In this document: piece by piece, positions 33,286-42,817 of the stretch
Layout: the number at the start of each line of letters is the position of its first letter
Position numbering within the stretch: position 1 is the first letter of the stretch
Source of the DNA: Thiothrix winogradskyi
GTDB taxonomy: Bacteria; Pseudomonadota; Gammaproteobacteria; Thiotrichales; Thiotrichaceae
Assembly (NCBI RefSeq): GCF_021650935.1
Contig: NZ_CP091244.1
Span: 1,054,001 to 1,118,000 of the forward strand
Length of the DNA stretch: 64,000 nt
Reading direction: 5' to 3'
Translations under genes and position numbers: made by a program
The notes under the pieces: model-generated
Told to the model about the DNA's origin: nothing
Database searches by the model: none
The model's input: only the letters and a program-made list of their open reading frames with translations

Positions 33286-34458
33286 ATGGAACAGGTTATG
33301 GCTAGTAGTACAAGTTTATCGCAGCGCAGGCGAATTATTGAAACGCAGTGGAGCCGTTTCCAGTCCGGTAGCCCTTTTCTAAAAAGCACCGAAATCCGTG
33401 AAGACATTATGTCGTCGTGGCAACGCAGTTTACAGTTCATTAAGCCCCGCCAAACCCATGCACCCGCCGATGACGAATATACCGCCCTGCAACGGTGGCA
33501 GCAGTCGCAGCTTTGTCAGGCAGCCCGCCGTGAACAAGATCAAATGGTGCAATTGGCAAAAGAAGGTGAATTAGTCGCAGCCATTGCTGATCCGCAAGGG
33601 CGTTTGTTGTGGACTTTTTCCAGCAGTCATATGCGTAGCCGTGCCGAAGCAGTTAATTTTACCGCTGGTGGGCATTGGGATGAACATTCCGTGGGAACCA
33701 ATGCTGTTGGTCTGGCGATGAAATTACGGCGTTCCGTGACGGTCTTTTCCTCAGAACACTACCTGCCTTTTGTCCATGACTGGGTGTGTTATGCCGCACC
33801 GATCATGCACCCGCAGTCCGGCGAGGTTGTGGGAATTCTCGATATGTCGACGACATGGAATCGTCATACACCATTGGGGCAGGCCGCTGTCACGGAATTG
33901 GCACGTTCCATCGGGCGGTGTTTGCCTAGCTGTTTGCCACGTGCGGAATTGGAAATCCACGCGTTGGGGCAGCCACGCATTTTGTTTGAAGGCAAGCCGT
34001 TAAACCTACCAATGCGCCAAGTGGAAATTCTGTGCTTATTGGCGCTCAACCCACAAGGCTTAACCTTGGAGGGTTTTCATGCAGCTCTATACGGTGATTC
34101 ACGGGTTTCGCTGACCACGCTGAAAGCTGAATTGTCACACTTACGGCGTTTATTGGGTGGAAAAATCGGTTCGCGTCCTTACCGTTTGCAAATGCCAGTG
34201 TGGGCGGACTTTGTTCAGGTTTGGCAAGCCTTGCGCCAGCAACGCAGTGATGAAGCCTTTGCTCTTTACCGTGGTTCATTCCTGCCCCAATCCACTTCAC
34301 CTGAGTTGGAGGAATGGCGGCATTGCATTGATGCGGTCATGGGACGGGCGTTAGAGTCGTGTCAGGAGCCGCGTGTTCTGATGGAAAAACTGTGTCATAG
34401 CACTTCCGGCAGTGAATTGGTGCGGGAACGTTTGGCTGAATTGATGTCGATGAATTAA
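33286..34458 (+). CDS. GAF-domain transcriptional regulator with SARP/OmpR-type winged helix
   Basis: 390 residues, start set by AGGAGGAGG before ATG 33286. Residues about 20-215 resemble the AcoR-type sensor half (SWQRSLQFIKP, GGHWDEHSVGTNAVGLA, VGILDMSTTWNRH). The AAA+ and Fis parts of AcoR are absent. Instead a winged-helix domain follows (LGQPRILFEGKPLNLPMRQ, LKAELSHLRRLLGGK), with the layout of SARP/OmpR DNA-binding domains, then a helical tail. Such domains bind tandem repeats at 11-bp spacing near the -35 region. With a box before its own gene and a place inside the alcohol locus, it is a leading candidate for the CCAACC activator. The ligand might be an alcohol or aldehyde. Confidence 0.8.
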   Translation: MEQVMASSTSLSQRRRIIETQWSRFQSGSPFLKSTEIREDIMSSWQRSLQFIKPRQTHAPADDEYTALQRWQQSQLCQAARREQDQMVQLAKEGELVAAIADPQGRLLWTFSSSHMRSRAEAVNFTAGGHWDEHSVGTNAVGLAMKLRRSVTVFSSEHYLPFVHDWVCYAAPIMHPQSGEVVGILDMSTTWNRHTPLGQAAVTELARSIGRCLPSCLPRAELEIHALGQPRILFEGKPLNLPMRQVEILCLLALNPQGLTLEGFHAALYGDSRVSLTTLKAELSHLRRLLGGKIGSRPYRLQMPVWADFVQVWQALRQQRSDEAFALYRGSFLPQSTSPELEEWRHCIDAVMGRALESCQEPRVLMEKLCHSTSGSELVRERLAELMSMN

Positions 34459-35474
34459 GCGGATGACGTTGTGAGTGATGCATAATGGTTCAAGTATTCG
34501 ATTTCATAGCGTGCCAGTGCTGTTTTTATGTCCTGCGAGGCGATGAGTGGCGATAAAGCGCGTGCCAATACATTGCAGTTCCATAAGCCAATAATCGGCT
34601 GTTGTCCAAAAGCGTAGCGCCCCGTTACATCATCACGATTACCCACATAATGCGGATCGTGATCGGGGGTGAAGCTACTTTCCCCCAAATCCAGCGTGAC
34701 CCCGACAATCGACTGGTTGTCGGTATTCATAACCCCGTGTGTAAAGCCAACCGCTTGCCAATGGGCAATCAACCGCGCCGTTCTCTGCACCACAGCAGCA
34801 AACCAGCGGGCGTAGCGTGCTTCGTCTGTACCCAGGCATTCTGGGTAGTGTTGCGTGATCACATGGTCAGCCAGTTGGCGCAAGGCGGAATGGTCGCGGC
34901 GGAAATAATGGTATTCAAACGTGCCAAAACGGATGTGGCTCGGTGCAATGCGGGTGAGAATCGCCGCAGGTTGGAAACCCTGACGATACACCAGCGGTTT
35001 GCCGGAAACGATACACAACACCCGGCTGGTGGGTACACCGAGTGCGGCTAATTGTTCGCTGAGGGTGTATTCGTGCAAGCATTCTTCCAGACCGGCACGT
35101 CCATCGGCGCTGCGAGCATAAGGAGTTCTGCCCACCCCTTTGAGTGCCATATCCCACACGCCGCTACTGCTGCGGATTTCCCCTAGCAGCACATTACGCC
35201 CATCCCCTAAAAACGGATTAAATTTGCCGAATTGATGCCCCGCGTAGGCGTGCGCAATGGGGTGCATTCCGGGTAATAAAGTATTGCCACTGAACACTTG
35301 CAGGAACAAGTCGGTATCGCATTCGGTGGGATCAATATCCAGCAAAGTGGCAACGCTGGTGTTGGCACATACGCGTTGCGCTTGCTCCAACCCTTGCGGT
35401 AGGTGAGGTGTGTAAAATGTTGTGCCTAGGGTGTGGAAATGTTGTTGAAAGCTGAGTTCAGATAAAAGCTGCAT
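34455..35474 (-). CDS. selO: SelO-family protein adenylyltransferase, C-terminally truncated
   Basis: 339 residues against about 480 in intact SelO (YdiU). The pseudokinase-like fold is recognisable (YAGHQFGKFNPFLGDGR, KGVGRTPYARSADGRA, HGVMNTDNQSI). The metal-binding TIDYGP element reads TLDLGES here, keeping the Asp. The frame stops at 34455, inside the overlap with the convergent regulator gene, and the last 140 residues of the family are absent. SelO transfers AMP to Ser, Thr or Tyr of redox proteins; whether this short form works is doubtful. GAGGGAAAC precedes ATG 35474. Confidence 0.82.
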   Translation of the reverse strand: MQLLSELSFQQHFHTLGTTFYTPHLPQGLEQAQRVCANTSVATLLDIDPTECDTDLFLQVFSGNTLLPGMHPIAHAYAGHQFGKFNPFLGDGRNVLLGEIRSSSGVWDMALKGVGRTPYARSADGRAGLEECLHEYTLSEQLAALGVPTSRVLCIVSGKPLVYRQGFQPAAILTRIAPSHIRFGTFEYHYFRRDHSALRQLADHVITQHYPECLGTDEARYARWFAAVVQRTARLIAHWQAVGFTHGVMNTDNQSIVGVTLDLGESSFTPDHDPHYVGNRDDVTGRYAFGQQPIIGLWNCNVLARALSPLIASQDIKTALARYEIEYLNHYASLTTSSA

Positions 35475-35538
35475 GTTTCCCTCTAAAACGCGGGTCAGGC
35501 GTACTTGCCTGCCCCACGCACGTCATTAGAGACGAAAA

Positions 35539-37059
35539 TTAGAAGAAGCCCAATGGGTTTACGTCGTAGCTTACTAGCAGGTTTTTGGTTTGCTGGTAAT
35601 GATCAAGCATCATCTTGTGGGTTTCGCGACCAACACCGGACTTTTTGTAGCCACCGAACGCAGCGTGAGCAGGGTAGAGATGGTAGCAGTTTGTCCATAC
35701 ACGACCGGCTTGAATGCCACGCCCCATGCGGTAAGAACGGTTCATGTCACGTGTCCACACGCCTGCACCTAAGCCGAATTCGGTGTCATTGGCAATCGCC
35801 AGTGCTTCGGCTTCGTCTTTGAAAGTAGCCACGGACACGACTGGTCCGAAGATTTCTTCTTGGAACACGCGCATATTATTGGTGCCTTTCAGCAGCGTCG
35901 GTTGGATGTAATAACCGTCGCAGTAGTCGCCACCCAATTGCTCGGCTGCGCCCCCGGTAATGACTTCTGCGCCTTCTTCCTTGCCAATTTGGATATAGCT
36001 GAGAATTTTTTCGTACTGCTCTTGGGAGGCTTGTGCGCCGACCATGACTTCAGTATCCAACGGGTTGCCGCGTTTGATCATTGCCGCACGTTCGATGACC
36101 ATGCCAATGAATTTTTCGTAAATGGATTCCTGAATCAATAAGCGTGATGGGCAGGTGCAAACTTCGCCTTGGTTGAAGAATGCCAATACTGCGCCTTCGA
36201 CCGCTTTGCTCACAAACGCATCTTCATAATCCAACACGTCAGCGAAGAACACATTCGGGGATTTGCCACCCAATTCGACGGTGGAAGGAATAATATTTTC
36301 CGCCGCGTATTTCATAATCAGCGAGCCGACCGGGGTAGAGCCGGTGAAAGCGATTTTGGCGATGCGGGTGCTGGTTGCGAGTGCTTTGCCTGCTTCCACG
36401 CCGAAGCCGTTAACAATGTTCAATACGCCTGCTGGCAATAGGTCAGCAATCAGTTCCATCATGACGAGGATCGAAGCTGGGGTTTGTTCGGCGGGTTTCA
36501 GCACCACGCAGTTACCGGCTGCTAATGCCGGAGCGAGTTTCCAGCACGCCATCAATAGGGGGAAGTTCCAGGGGATGATTTGCCCGACTACGCCTAATGG
36601 CTCGTGGAAATGGTACGCGACGGTGTGTTCGTCGATTTCGCCCATCGTGCCTTCTTGCGCCCGCAAGCAGCCCGCGAAATAGCGGAAGTGATCCGCGCAC
36701 AGCGGCACGTCAGCGTTGAGGGTTTCGCGCACGGCTTTGCCATTGTCCCAGGTTTCGGCGACTGCCAGCATTTCCAGATTTGCCTCAATGCGATCCGCGA
36801 TTTTCAGCAGGGTATTGGAACGTGCGGTGACGGATGTCTTGCCCCACGCATCTTTAGCGGCGTGGGCGGCATCCAGTGCCAGTTCAACGTCTTCGGCAGT
36901 GGAACGCGGAATTTGGCAGAACGGCTTGCCGTTGACCGGAGAAATGTTATCGAAGTATTCGCCCTTGACGGGTTCTTTCCATTCGCCGCCGATGAAGTTG
37001 CCGTAACGTTCTTTGAAATGGATGACAGCGCCGTCGGTATTCGGGTTTGCGTATTGCAT
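35539..37059 (-). CDS. exaC: NAD-dependent aldehyde dehydrogenase (ExaC/AcoD-like)
   Basis: 506 residues. Oxidises the aldehyde made by the quinoprotein dehydrogenase to the acid. Signatures are the catalytic Cys in [12 protein letters not shown], Glu in [13 protein letters not shown], the NAD-binding FTGSTPVG and IPWNFPLL. Its closest pattern is the acetaldehyde dehydrogenase of ethanol-oxidising pseudomonads (ExaC/AcoD). GAGGAGAG precedes ATG 37059. The CCAACC promoter ties its expression to PQQ synthesis and the alcohol dehydrogenase. Confidence 0.92.
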   Translation of the reverse strand: MQYANPNTDGAVIHFKERYGNFIGGEWKEPVKGEYFDNISPVNGKPFCQIPRSTAEDVELALDAAHAAKDAWGKTSVTARSNTLLKIADRIEANLEMLAVAETWDNGKAVRETLNADVPLCADHFRYFAGCLRAQEGTMGEIDEHTVAYHFHEPLGVVGQIIPWNFPLLMACWKLAPALAAGNCVVLKPAEQTPASILVMMELIADLLPAGVLNIVNGFGVEAGKALATSTRIAKIAFTGSTPVGSLIMKYAAENIIPSTVELGGKSPNVFFADVLDYEDAFVSKAVEGAVLAFFNQGEVCTCPSRLLIQESIYEKFIGMVIERAAMIKRGNPLDTEVMVGAQASQEQYEKILSYIQIGKEEGAEVITGGAAEQLGGDYCDGYYIQPTLLKGTNNMRVFQEEIFGPVVSVATFKDEAEALAIANDTEFGLGAGVWTRDMNRSYRMGRGIQAGRVWTNCYHLYPAHAAFGGYKKSGVGRETHKMMLDHYQQTKNLLVSYDVNPLGFF

Positions 37060-37128
37060 GTTATCTTCTCTCCTCTCATGGGGTCGGTTATCAGGTGAGA
37101 GCTAACGCTTAAGGGTAGCTCTTGTGGA

Positions 37129-37161
37129 TAACATAAGGCATAGAGGTTGGAGAAAGGTTGG
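37129..37161 (-). promoter_or_regulatory. Tandem CCAACC box and -10 of the aldehyde dehydrogenase gene
   Basis: Minus-strand CCAACCTTTCTCCAACC (37145-37161, period 11) is followed after 9 bases by TATGTT (37130-37135). It is the same 17-base box as at pqqC. Confidence 0.72.
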
Positions 37162-37270
37162 TTGTGAAGTCTCTCTGCTGCGAATCGCCACCGTTCATCT
37201 TTCTACTTGCCCTGTTGCTGATTAATTTGAGTAGAATCATGCGGGTATCAACCAACTATCGTGGCTATGT

Positions 37271-37792
37271 ATGCGTGTCAGGTTACTATCGCTGTTGTTA
37301 ATGTTTGGTCTTATGAGCGTGTCGGTGCAGGCGGAAATTTACCGTTGGGTGGATGCTGCCGGTAACACGGTGTATGGCGATAACCCACCGAAACAAAGTG
37401 CTGCCAAGCCCGTCGATTTGCCGATGTTAACCGTGGCAGATAGCCCCGCTCCTGCACCCGCTGCCAAGCTCGACGCCGCCCCCGCAGCAGAGGAAGAAGC
37501 GTATACCGATTTTGCGATTACCTCACCGAGTGCGGATGAAGCCATCCGTGCTAATGAGGGGAATGTGACGGTGAGTGTATCCCTGAAACCGGCATTAAAA
37601 CCCGGCGATAGCGTGGCACTTTATCTGGACTCAAAACAAGTCGGATCCGGCGCATCACTGTCTTTTGCATTGACCGAAGTGGAACGCGGCGAACACAGCG
37701 TATTTGCCGTTTTAAGCAATGCGGAAGGTGACATTATTCAAAACACCGAGCCGGTAACATTCAGCGTCTTACGGCATTCAGCCCTGCAATAG
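37271..37792 (+). CDS. Exported DUF4124-domain protein
   Basis: 173 residues with a signal peptide (LLLMFGLMSVSVQAE). The short DUF4124 motif IYRWVDAAGNTVYGDNPP follows, then an Ala/Pro-rich linker and a beta-sandwich-like tail. Such proteins are common periplasmic proteins of gammaproteobacteria with no assigned function. It begins 110 bases from the aldehyde dehydrogenase box on the other strand and converges with yggS. Confidence 0.78.
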   Translation: MRVRLLSLLLMFGLMSVSVQAEIYRWVDAAGNTVYGDNPPKQSAAKPVDLPMLTVADSPAPAPAAKLDAAPAAEEEAYTDFAITSPSADEAIRANEGNVTVSVSLKPALKPGDSVALYLDSKQVGSGASLSFALTEVERGEHSVFAVLSNAEGDIIQNTEPVTFSVLRHSALQ

Positions 37793-37795
37793 CGT

Positions 37796-38482
37796 TCAAG
37801 CCCGTGTGCCGAAAATCGCCGTGCCAATGCGCACGATGGTTGCACCTTCGGCAATCGCGGCTTCCATGTCATCGGTCATGCCCATTGACAGCGTATCCAG
37901 CGTGAAACCTTGCGCGACCAAATCTTCTTGCAATGCCCGCACTTGCGCAAACACGGCGCGTTGCTGAGCGAAATCCTGTTCTGGCGCAGGAATTGCCATC
38001 AAACCCCGCAAGCGAATCCCCGGTAAAGCAGCGATCTGACTTGCTAATGCTGCCAATTCCTCCGGTTGTATCCCCGATTTGCTGATTTCATTGCTGATAT
38101 TCACTTGCAAGCAAATATTAATCTCTGGCGCGTCCGCTGGTTTTTGGTCGCTTAAGCGCTGGGCAATTTTGAGACTGTCAACCGAATGCACCCAGCGGGC
38201 AGTGCTGGCGATCAAACGGGTTTTGTTGGATTGGATCGGGCCGATGAAATGCCAGTCGAGATTGCTATGGTCATTGGCAAGTTCGGCAGCTTTTTCGACC
38301 ATTTCTTGCACGTAATTTTCACCGAAACAGGTTTGCCCCGCGTCGATGGCTTCACGAATACTGGCGCTGGGGTGTTTCTTGCTCACTGCCAATAATTGCA
38401 CGCTGCCCGGTTTACGCCCAAAGCGTTGTTCGGCAGCGCGGATACGTTCGCCGATTGTCTGGATATTGTCACGGATTGTCAT
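37796..38482 (-). CDS. yggS: YggS/PLPHP family pyridoxal-phosphate homeostasis protein
   Basis: 228 residues from ATG 38482 (GAGGAAAG upstream); a start seven codons earlier is less likely. The PLP Lys lies in LLAVSKKHPS, with FGENYVQE, WHFIGPIQSNK and SMGMTDDMEAAI as family blocks. It buffers PLP and affects amino-acid and redox metabolism. It is divergent from pilT, an arrangement common in gammaproteobacteria. Confidence 0.93.
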   Translation of the reverse strand: MTIRDNIQTIGERIRAAEQRFGRKPGSVQLLAVSKKHPSASIREAIDAGQTCFGENYVQEMVEKAAELANDHSNLDWHFIGPIQSNKTRLIASTARWVHSVDSLKIAQRLSDQKPADAPEINICLQVNISNEISKSGIQPEELAALASQIAALPGIRLRGLMAIPAPEQDFAQQRAVFAQVRALQEDLVAQGFTLDTLSMGMTDDMEAAIAEGATIVRIGTAIFGTRA

Positions 38483-38543
38483 GGTATGTGTTACTTTCCT
38501 CATTAATCACTGAACTAAACCCATAACGTGAATTATAACAACA

Positions 38544-39578
38544 ATGGACATTACCCAACTATTGGCGTTCAGCGTCAAAAACAATGCATCCGACTTGCAC
38601 TTGTCGGGCGGGATGCCTCCCATGATCCGTGTCGATGGCGAAATGCGCAAGATCAACTTGCCGGTGCTCGACCATAAACAAGTACACGCGCTGGTGTACG
38701 ACATCATGAATGATCACCAACGTAAAAACTACGAAGAGCATTGGGAATGCGATTTTTCGTTTGAAATTCCCGGTGTGGCGCGGTTTCGTGTGAATGCCTT
38801 TAACCAAAACCGTGGCGCAGGTGCGGTGTTTCGTACCATCCCCAGCAAAGTATTAACGCTGGATCAGTTGGGTGCGCCAGGTATTTTTCGGAAAATTTCG
38901 GAAAACCCACGCGGCTTGGTGTTGGTGACAGGGCCGACCGGTTCGGGTAAATCCACCACCCTCGCGGCGATGGTCGATTACAAAAATGATACCGATTACG
39001 GGCATATTTTGACCATTGAAGACCCGATCGAATTCGTGCACGAAAGCAAAAAAAGTTTGGTCAACCAACGTGAAGTGCATCGCGATACCAAAGGCTTTGA
39101 AGCCGCCCTCCGTTCCGCCTTGCGTGAAGACCCGGATACCATTCTGGTCGGGGAAATGCGTGACTTGGAAACGATTCGCTTGGCACTAACCGCAGCAGAA
39201 ACCGGGCATTTGGTATTCGGCACGTTGCATACGACATCCGCACCCAAAACCATTGACCGTATTGTGGACGTGTTCCCCGCTGCCGAAAAAGAGATGGTGC
39301 GTTCCATGCTTTCCGAATCCTTGCAAGCGGTGATTTCGCAAACTTTGCTGAAGAAAAAAGGTGGGGGGCGCGTGGCAGCACACGAAATTCTGATTGGCAA
39401 TCGGGCGGTGCGTAACCTGATTCGTGAAAATAAGATTGCGCAAATGCGTTCTGCGATGCAAACCGGGCAAAGTGACGGGATGCAAACCCTTGATCAATCA
39501 CTGAAAAACTTGGTGATGAAAGGTTTGGTGGATCGTGAAGCGGCGCGGCGTAAAGCCGATAACCCGGATTCTATTTAA
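38544..39578 (+). CDS. pilT: Type IV pilus retraction ATPase PilT
   Basis: 344 residues. Walker A GPTGSGKSTT, Asp box and His box (EDPIEFVHESKKSLVNQRE), Walker B ILVGEMRDLETIRLALTAAETGHL, and the PilT-specific C-terminal region AVRNLIRENKIAQMRSAMQT. It powers pilus retraction for twitching motility and DNA uptake. It is followed directly by two further PilT-family genes in the same direction. Confidence 0.95.
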   Translation: MDITQLLAFSVKNNASDLHLSGGMPPMIRVDGEMRKINLPVLDHKQVHALVYDIMNDHQRKNYEEHWECDFSFEIPGVARFRVNAFNQNRGAGAVFRTIPSKVLTLDQLGAPGIFRKISENPRGLVLVTGPTGSGKSTTLAAMVDYKNDTDYGHILTIEDPIEFVHESKKSLVNQREVHRDTKGFEAALRSALREDPDTILVGEMRDLETIRLALTAAETGHLVFGTLHTTSAPKTIDRIVDVFPAAEKEMVRSMLSESLQAVISQTLLKKKGGGRVAAHEILIGNRAVRNLIRENKIAQMRSAMQTGQSDGMQTLDQSLKNLVMKGLVDREAARRKADNPDSI

Positions 39579-39591
39579 CGAGGGCTGGACT

Positions 39592-40749
39592 ATGGATCGC
39601 GATGCTGCTGTCAGCTACGTGCATAAGTTATTGGCGACTATGTTGGAAAAAAAGGCTTCCGACTTGTATGTTACGGCGGAGGCGGCTCCTTCTGCCAAAA
39701 TTTCCAGCGAAATGCTGCCATTAACCAATCAGCCACTCAATGAGCAAACGGCGCGGATGTTGGTGCGGGCGATTATGAATGACCGCCAGCTCAAACAGTT
39801 CGAGGAGGACATGGAATGCAATTTTTCCATTAGTCTGCCGGGCAAAGCGCGATTCCGGGTGAATGCGTTCACGCAACGCGGTTGTGCGGGGATGGTCTTG
39901 CGCCATATTCCCAACCATATTCCGGGGTTGAAGGATTTGGGTTTGCCGCCGGTCTTGCGCGATATTGCGATGACCAAGCGCGGTTTGGTGATTATGGTGG
40001 GGGCGACCGGTTCAGGTAAATCGACCACACTGGCATCAATGGTCGATTTCCGCAATACCAATTCCAAAGGGCATATTGTCACGATTGAAGACCCGATTGA
40101 GTTTGTGCATCAGCACAAAGGGTGCTTGATTACGCAGCGCGAAGTGGGTGTCGATACCGCCAGCTATGAAATCGCGATGAAGAATACCTTGCGGCAAGCT
40201 CCTGATGTGATTTTGCTGGGGGAGATCCGTGACCGTGAGTCGATGGATTACGCGATTGCCTACGCCGAAACTGGGCATTTGTGCTTGTCGACCTTGCACG
40301 CCAACAGTTCCAACCAAGCGATTGACCGTATTATCAACTTTTTCCCGGAAGAACGCCGCAATCAATTATTGATGGATTTGTCGCTTAATCTTAAGGCGGT
40401 GGTCTCACAGCGGCTGGTGCGTAAAGCCAAAGGGGAAGGGCGTTTGCCTGCGGTGGAGGTGGTTATTAATACCCCATTAATGGCAGATTTAATCCTGAAA
40501 GGCGATGTGCCGGGCATGAAGATTCTGACCTCAAAATCGCGTGAACACGGAATGCGCACCTTCGACCAAGCGCTATTTGATCTGATTGAGGCACGGCAAA
40601 TCACGGTGCATGAAGCTTTACGTCATGCGGATTCGCAGAATGACTTGCGCCTGCGTCTCAAACTGGAAAGCCGTTTCGCGCAAGATAATGACTTCTTCAA
40701 GGGGTTGGATGATTTGGCGATTGAACCACTGGAGAATACCCGCGCATGA
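39592..40749 (+). CDS. pilU: PilT-family ATPase PilU
   Basis: 385 residues from ATG 39592, 13 bases after pilT. Walker A GATGSGKSTTLASMVDFRN, then EDPIEFVHQHKGCLITQRE and LLGEIRDRESMDYAIAYAET. The longer C-terminus (FFKGLDDLAIE) and the SDLYVTAEAAPSAKI start fit PilU, the accessory retraction ATPase that works with PilT. The stop overlaps the next ATPase gene by four bases. Confidence 0.92.
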   Translation: MDRDAAVSYVHKLLATMLEKKASDLYVTAEAAPSAKISSEMLPLTNQPLNEQTARMLVRAIMNDRQLKQFEEDMECNFSISLPGKARFRVNAFTQRGCAGMVLRHIPNHIPGLKDLGLPPVLRDIAMTKRGLVIMVGATGSGKSTTLASMVDFRNTNSKGHIVTIEDPIEFVHQHKGCLITQREVGVDTASYEIAMKNTLRQAPDVILLGEIRDRESMDYAIAYAETGHLCLSTLHANSSNQAIDRIINFFPEERRNQLLMDLSLNLKAVVSQRLVRKAKGEGRLPAVEVVINTPLMADLILKGDVPGMKILTSKSREHGMRTFDQALFDLIEARQITVHEALRHADSQNDLRLRLKLESRFAQDNDFFKGLDDLAIEPLENTRA

Positions 40750-41876
40750 CAATTTTAACTGAAGCCGAGCTGCGCATTACCCCAATGTTGAATATGATGG
40801 TGAAGCAAAATGCATCGGATTTGTATTTGACCACGGGGGCGCACGCCACGATTAAAATGCGTGGGCAGCTTAAGCGCATTAGCCGCGAACCGATGAAACC
40901 GGGCAATATTCGTCAATTAGCTGAAGAGATCCTCACCGCAACCGAAATTGAAGCTTTCTTTACTGATCGTGAATTAAATAAGGGATTTTCGCTGAAAGGC
41001 ATTGGGCGTTTCCGCATGAATTTTTATTTTCAGCGCGGGGAAGTGTCGATGGTGATTCGCCATATTCGTTCCGACATTCGCTCGCCGGATGAGTTGAAAT
41101 TGCCGGAAGTGCTGAAAAAGTTGGTGATGCAAAAGGAAGGGATGTTGCTGTTTGTAGGTTCCACAGGGTCGGGTAAATCCACGTCGATGGCATCCTTGAT
41201 TCAGCACCGCAATGAGCACCATTCTGGGCATATTTTGACGATTGAAGATCCGATTGAATACACCTTCCGCCACGGCAAATCCATTATCGGGCAGCGTGAA
41301 GTCGGTTTTGATACCTTGAGTTACGCCAATGCGATGCGCGAAGCGATGCGTGAAGCCCCTGACATGATCATGGTGGGAGAAGTACGCGATACCGAAACGA
41401 TGGATGCGGTGTTGGGTTTTGCCGATACTGGGCATTTGGTATTGTCGACCTTGCACGCTACCAATGTGATTCAGGCACTGGAGCGGATGCTGTATTTGTT
41501 TCCCAGTGAAAACAAAAACCGGGTATTGATGGATTTGTCCTTGAATCTACGCGGTATTGTGGCACAACGGCTGATTCCCGATGAACAGGATGGCTTGCAT
41601 CTGGCAGCGGAGGTATTGGTGAATACCCCGTATGTGGCAGAACTGATCCGCACCGGACAATTTGGCGAGTTGAAAGACATTATCGCCAAAGGTTCGGTGG
41701 ATGGGATGCAAACCTTTGACCAAGCCTTATACCAGCTTTACACCGACAGCTATATCAGCAAGACCGTGGCGTTGGAATACGCCGGTTCCCGCAACGATTT
41801 GGAATGGCAAATCAATTTCGGTGCGGGTCAGGCGGCGGGGAGCGATGCGGATTATGCCTTGCCGGAAATGGCTTAA
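40746..41876 (+). CDS. Third PilT/PilU-family ATPase
   Basis: 376 residues with all catalytic motifs: GSTGSGKSTSMASLIQHRN, EDPIEYTFRHGKSIIGQRE, MVGEVRDTETMDAVLGFADT. It is closer to PilU than to PilT in the N-terminus (NASDLYLTTGAHATIKMRG) and at the C-terminal end, but clearly distinct from the neighbour. Overlap with pilU and the shared direction make a pilT-pilU-pilU2 operon. A role in loaded retraction or another pilus subtype is possible. The 3' end overlaps bioD by four bases on the opposite strand. Confidence 0.88.
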   Translation: MTILTEAELRITPMLNMMVKQNASDLYLTTGAHATIKMRGQLKRISREPMKPGNIRQLAEEILTATEIEAFFTDRELNKGFSLKGIGRFRMNFYFQRGEVSMVIRHIRSDIRSPDELKLPEVLKKLVMQKEGMLLFVGSTGSGKSTSMASLIQHRNEHHSGHILTIEDPIEYTFRHGKSIIGQREVGFDTLSYANAMREAMREAPDMIMVGEVRDTETMDAVLGFADTGHLVLSTLHATNVIQALERMLYLFPSENKNRVLMDLSLNLRGIVAQRLIPDEQDGLHLAAEVLVNTPYVAELIRTGQFGELKDIIAKGSVDGMQTFDQALYQLYTDSYISKTVALEYAGSRNDLEWQINFGAGQAAGSDADYALPEMA

Positions 41877-42532
41877 GTAAACGGAGATGCAACTACCGGT
41901 ACGTTTAAGTACTGGCATATATCGTGACGATTATCCATGCCATTTTCATTGAAGGCGCGGGCATTCAGAATAACGCCTGCCAGCTTGAGACCGCGTTGTT
42001 GCACGGCTGCGGCAGTGAGTAAGACATGGTTGATGCAACCTAAACGGTCTTCTGTGACGATAACTACTGGCAAGCCTAGCATTTGGGCAAGATCGGCATT
42101 GAGACCGTCATCGGCAATCGGTGAATAGAAGCCACCCGCACCTTCCACATGCAGAAACTGGTGGGGTTCCCAATGCGTGGGGCAGGCTGCTGCCAGTTGT
42201 TGCAGCACTAGGGTTTTGCCTTCTTGCATTGCTGCCCGTGGTGGGGCAAGGGCAGCAGCAAAGCGGTAAGGGCAGACGCTATGATCGAAAGTTTGCCCCG
42301 CTGCATTGGCTAACTGCCAAGCGTCAGTTTGTTGGATGTCTTCAGCCCAACCCGATTCGGCGGGTTTGCGTGGGATCACTTCACGCCCCAATACTCGCAA
42401 GGTCTTAATCAGTTGTGTTCCTATCCATGTTTTACCTACGCCAGTATCCGTGCCGGTCATGAAAATGCCCCTAGCAGTATCTATGCCAGAATCAGCCAGC
42501 CATTGTGCGAATTTTGGAACAATCATTTCCAT
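41873..42532 (-). CDS. bioD: Dethiobiotin synthetase
   Basis: 219 residues. ATP-dependent ring closure of 7,8-diaminononanoate with CO2. The P-loop is MTGTDTGVGKTWIGTQLIK, the Lys-rich PRKPAESGW contacts substrate, and FLHVEGAGGFYSPI is the second nucleotide motif. No other bio gene lies in the window, so it is a detached member of the biotin pathway. Confidence 0.92.
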   Translation of the reverse strand: MEMIVPKFAQWLADSGIDTARGIFMTGTDTGVGKTWIGTQLIKTLRVLGREVIPRKPAESGWAEDIQQTDAWQLANAAGQTFDHSVCPYRFAAALAPPRAAMQEGKTLVLQQLAAACPTHWEPHQFLHVEGAGGFYSPIADDGLNADLAQMLGLPVVIVTEDRLGCINHVLLTAAAVQQRGLKLAGVILNARAFNENGMDNRHDICQYLNVPVVASPFT

Positions 42533-42817
42533 GCGGTTTCCTTTTCTTTCTCAAAGGTATCATTTTAGATGATACGTTGATGGCAGTGCCTGCCATTTTT
42601 CCACTGAAAGTTAAGCCTAGACTAATGTTTCTATGACTAAGGGACAATACTAGGGGGTATCCAGCAGATGATACTTATGTCGGGAATCAAAAAGATGATA
42701 ATTTTAACTTATTAACTTGAACCATTTTGCTAAAAAATACGACTATTAGTTTGTTTATTAAACTAATTTGATTCAAATCAATAAATTTTACATATAACTT
42801 GCTTGGTAAATAATAAG

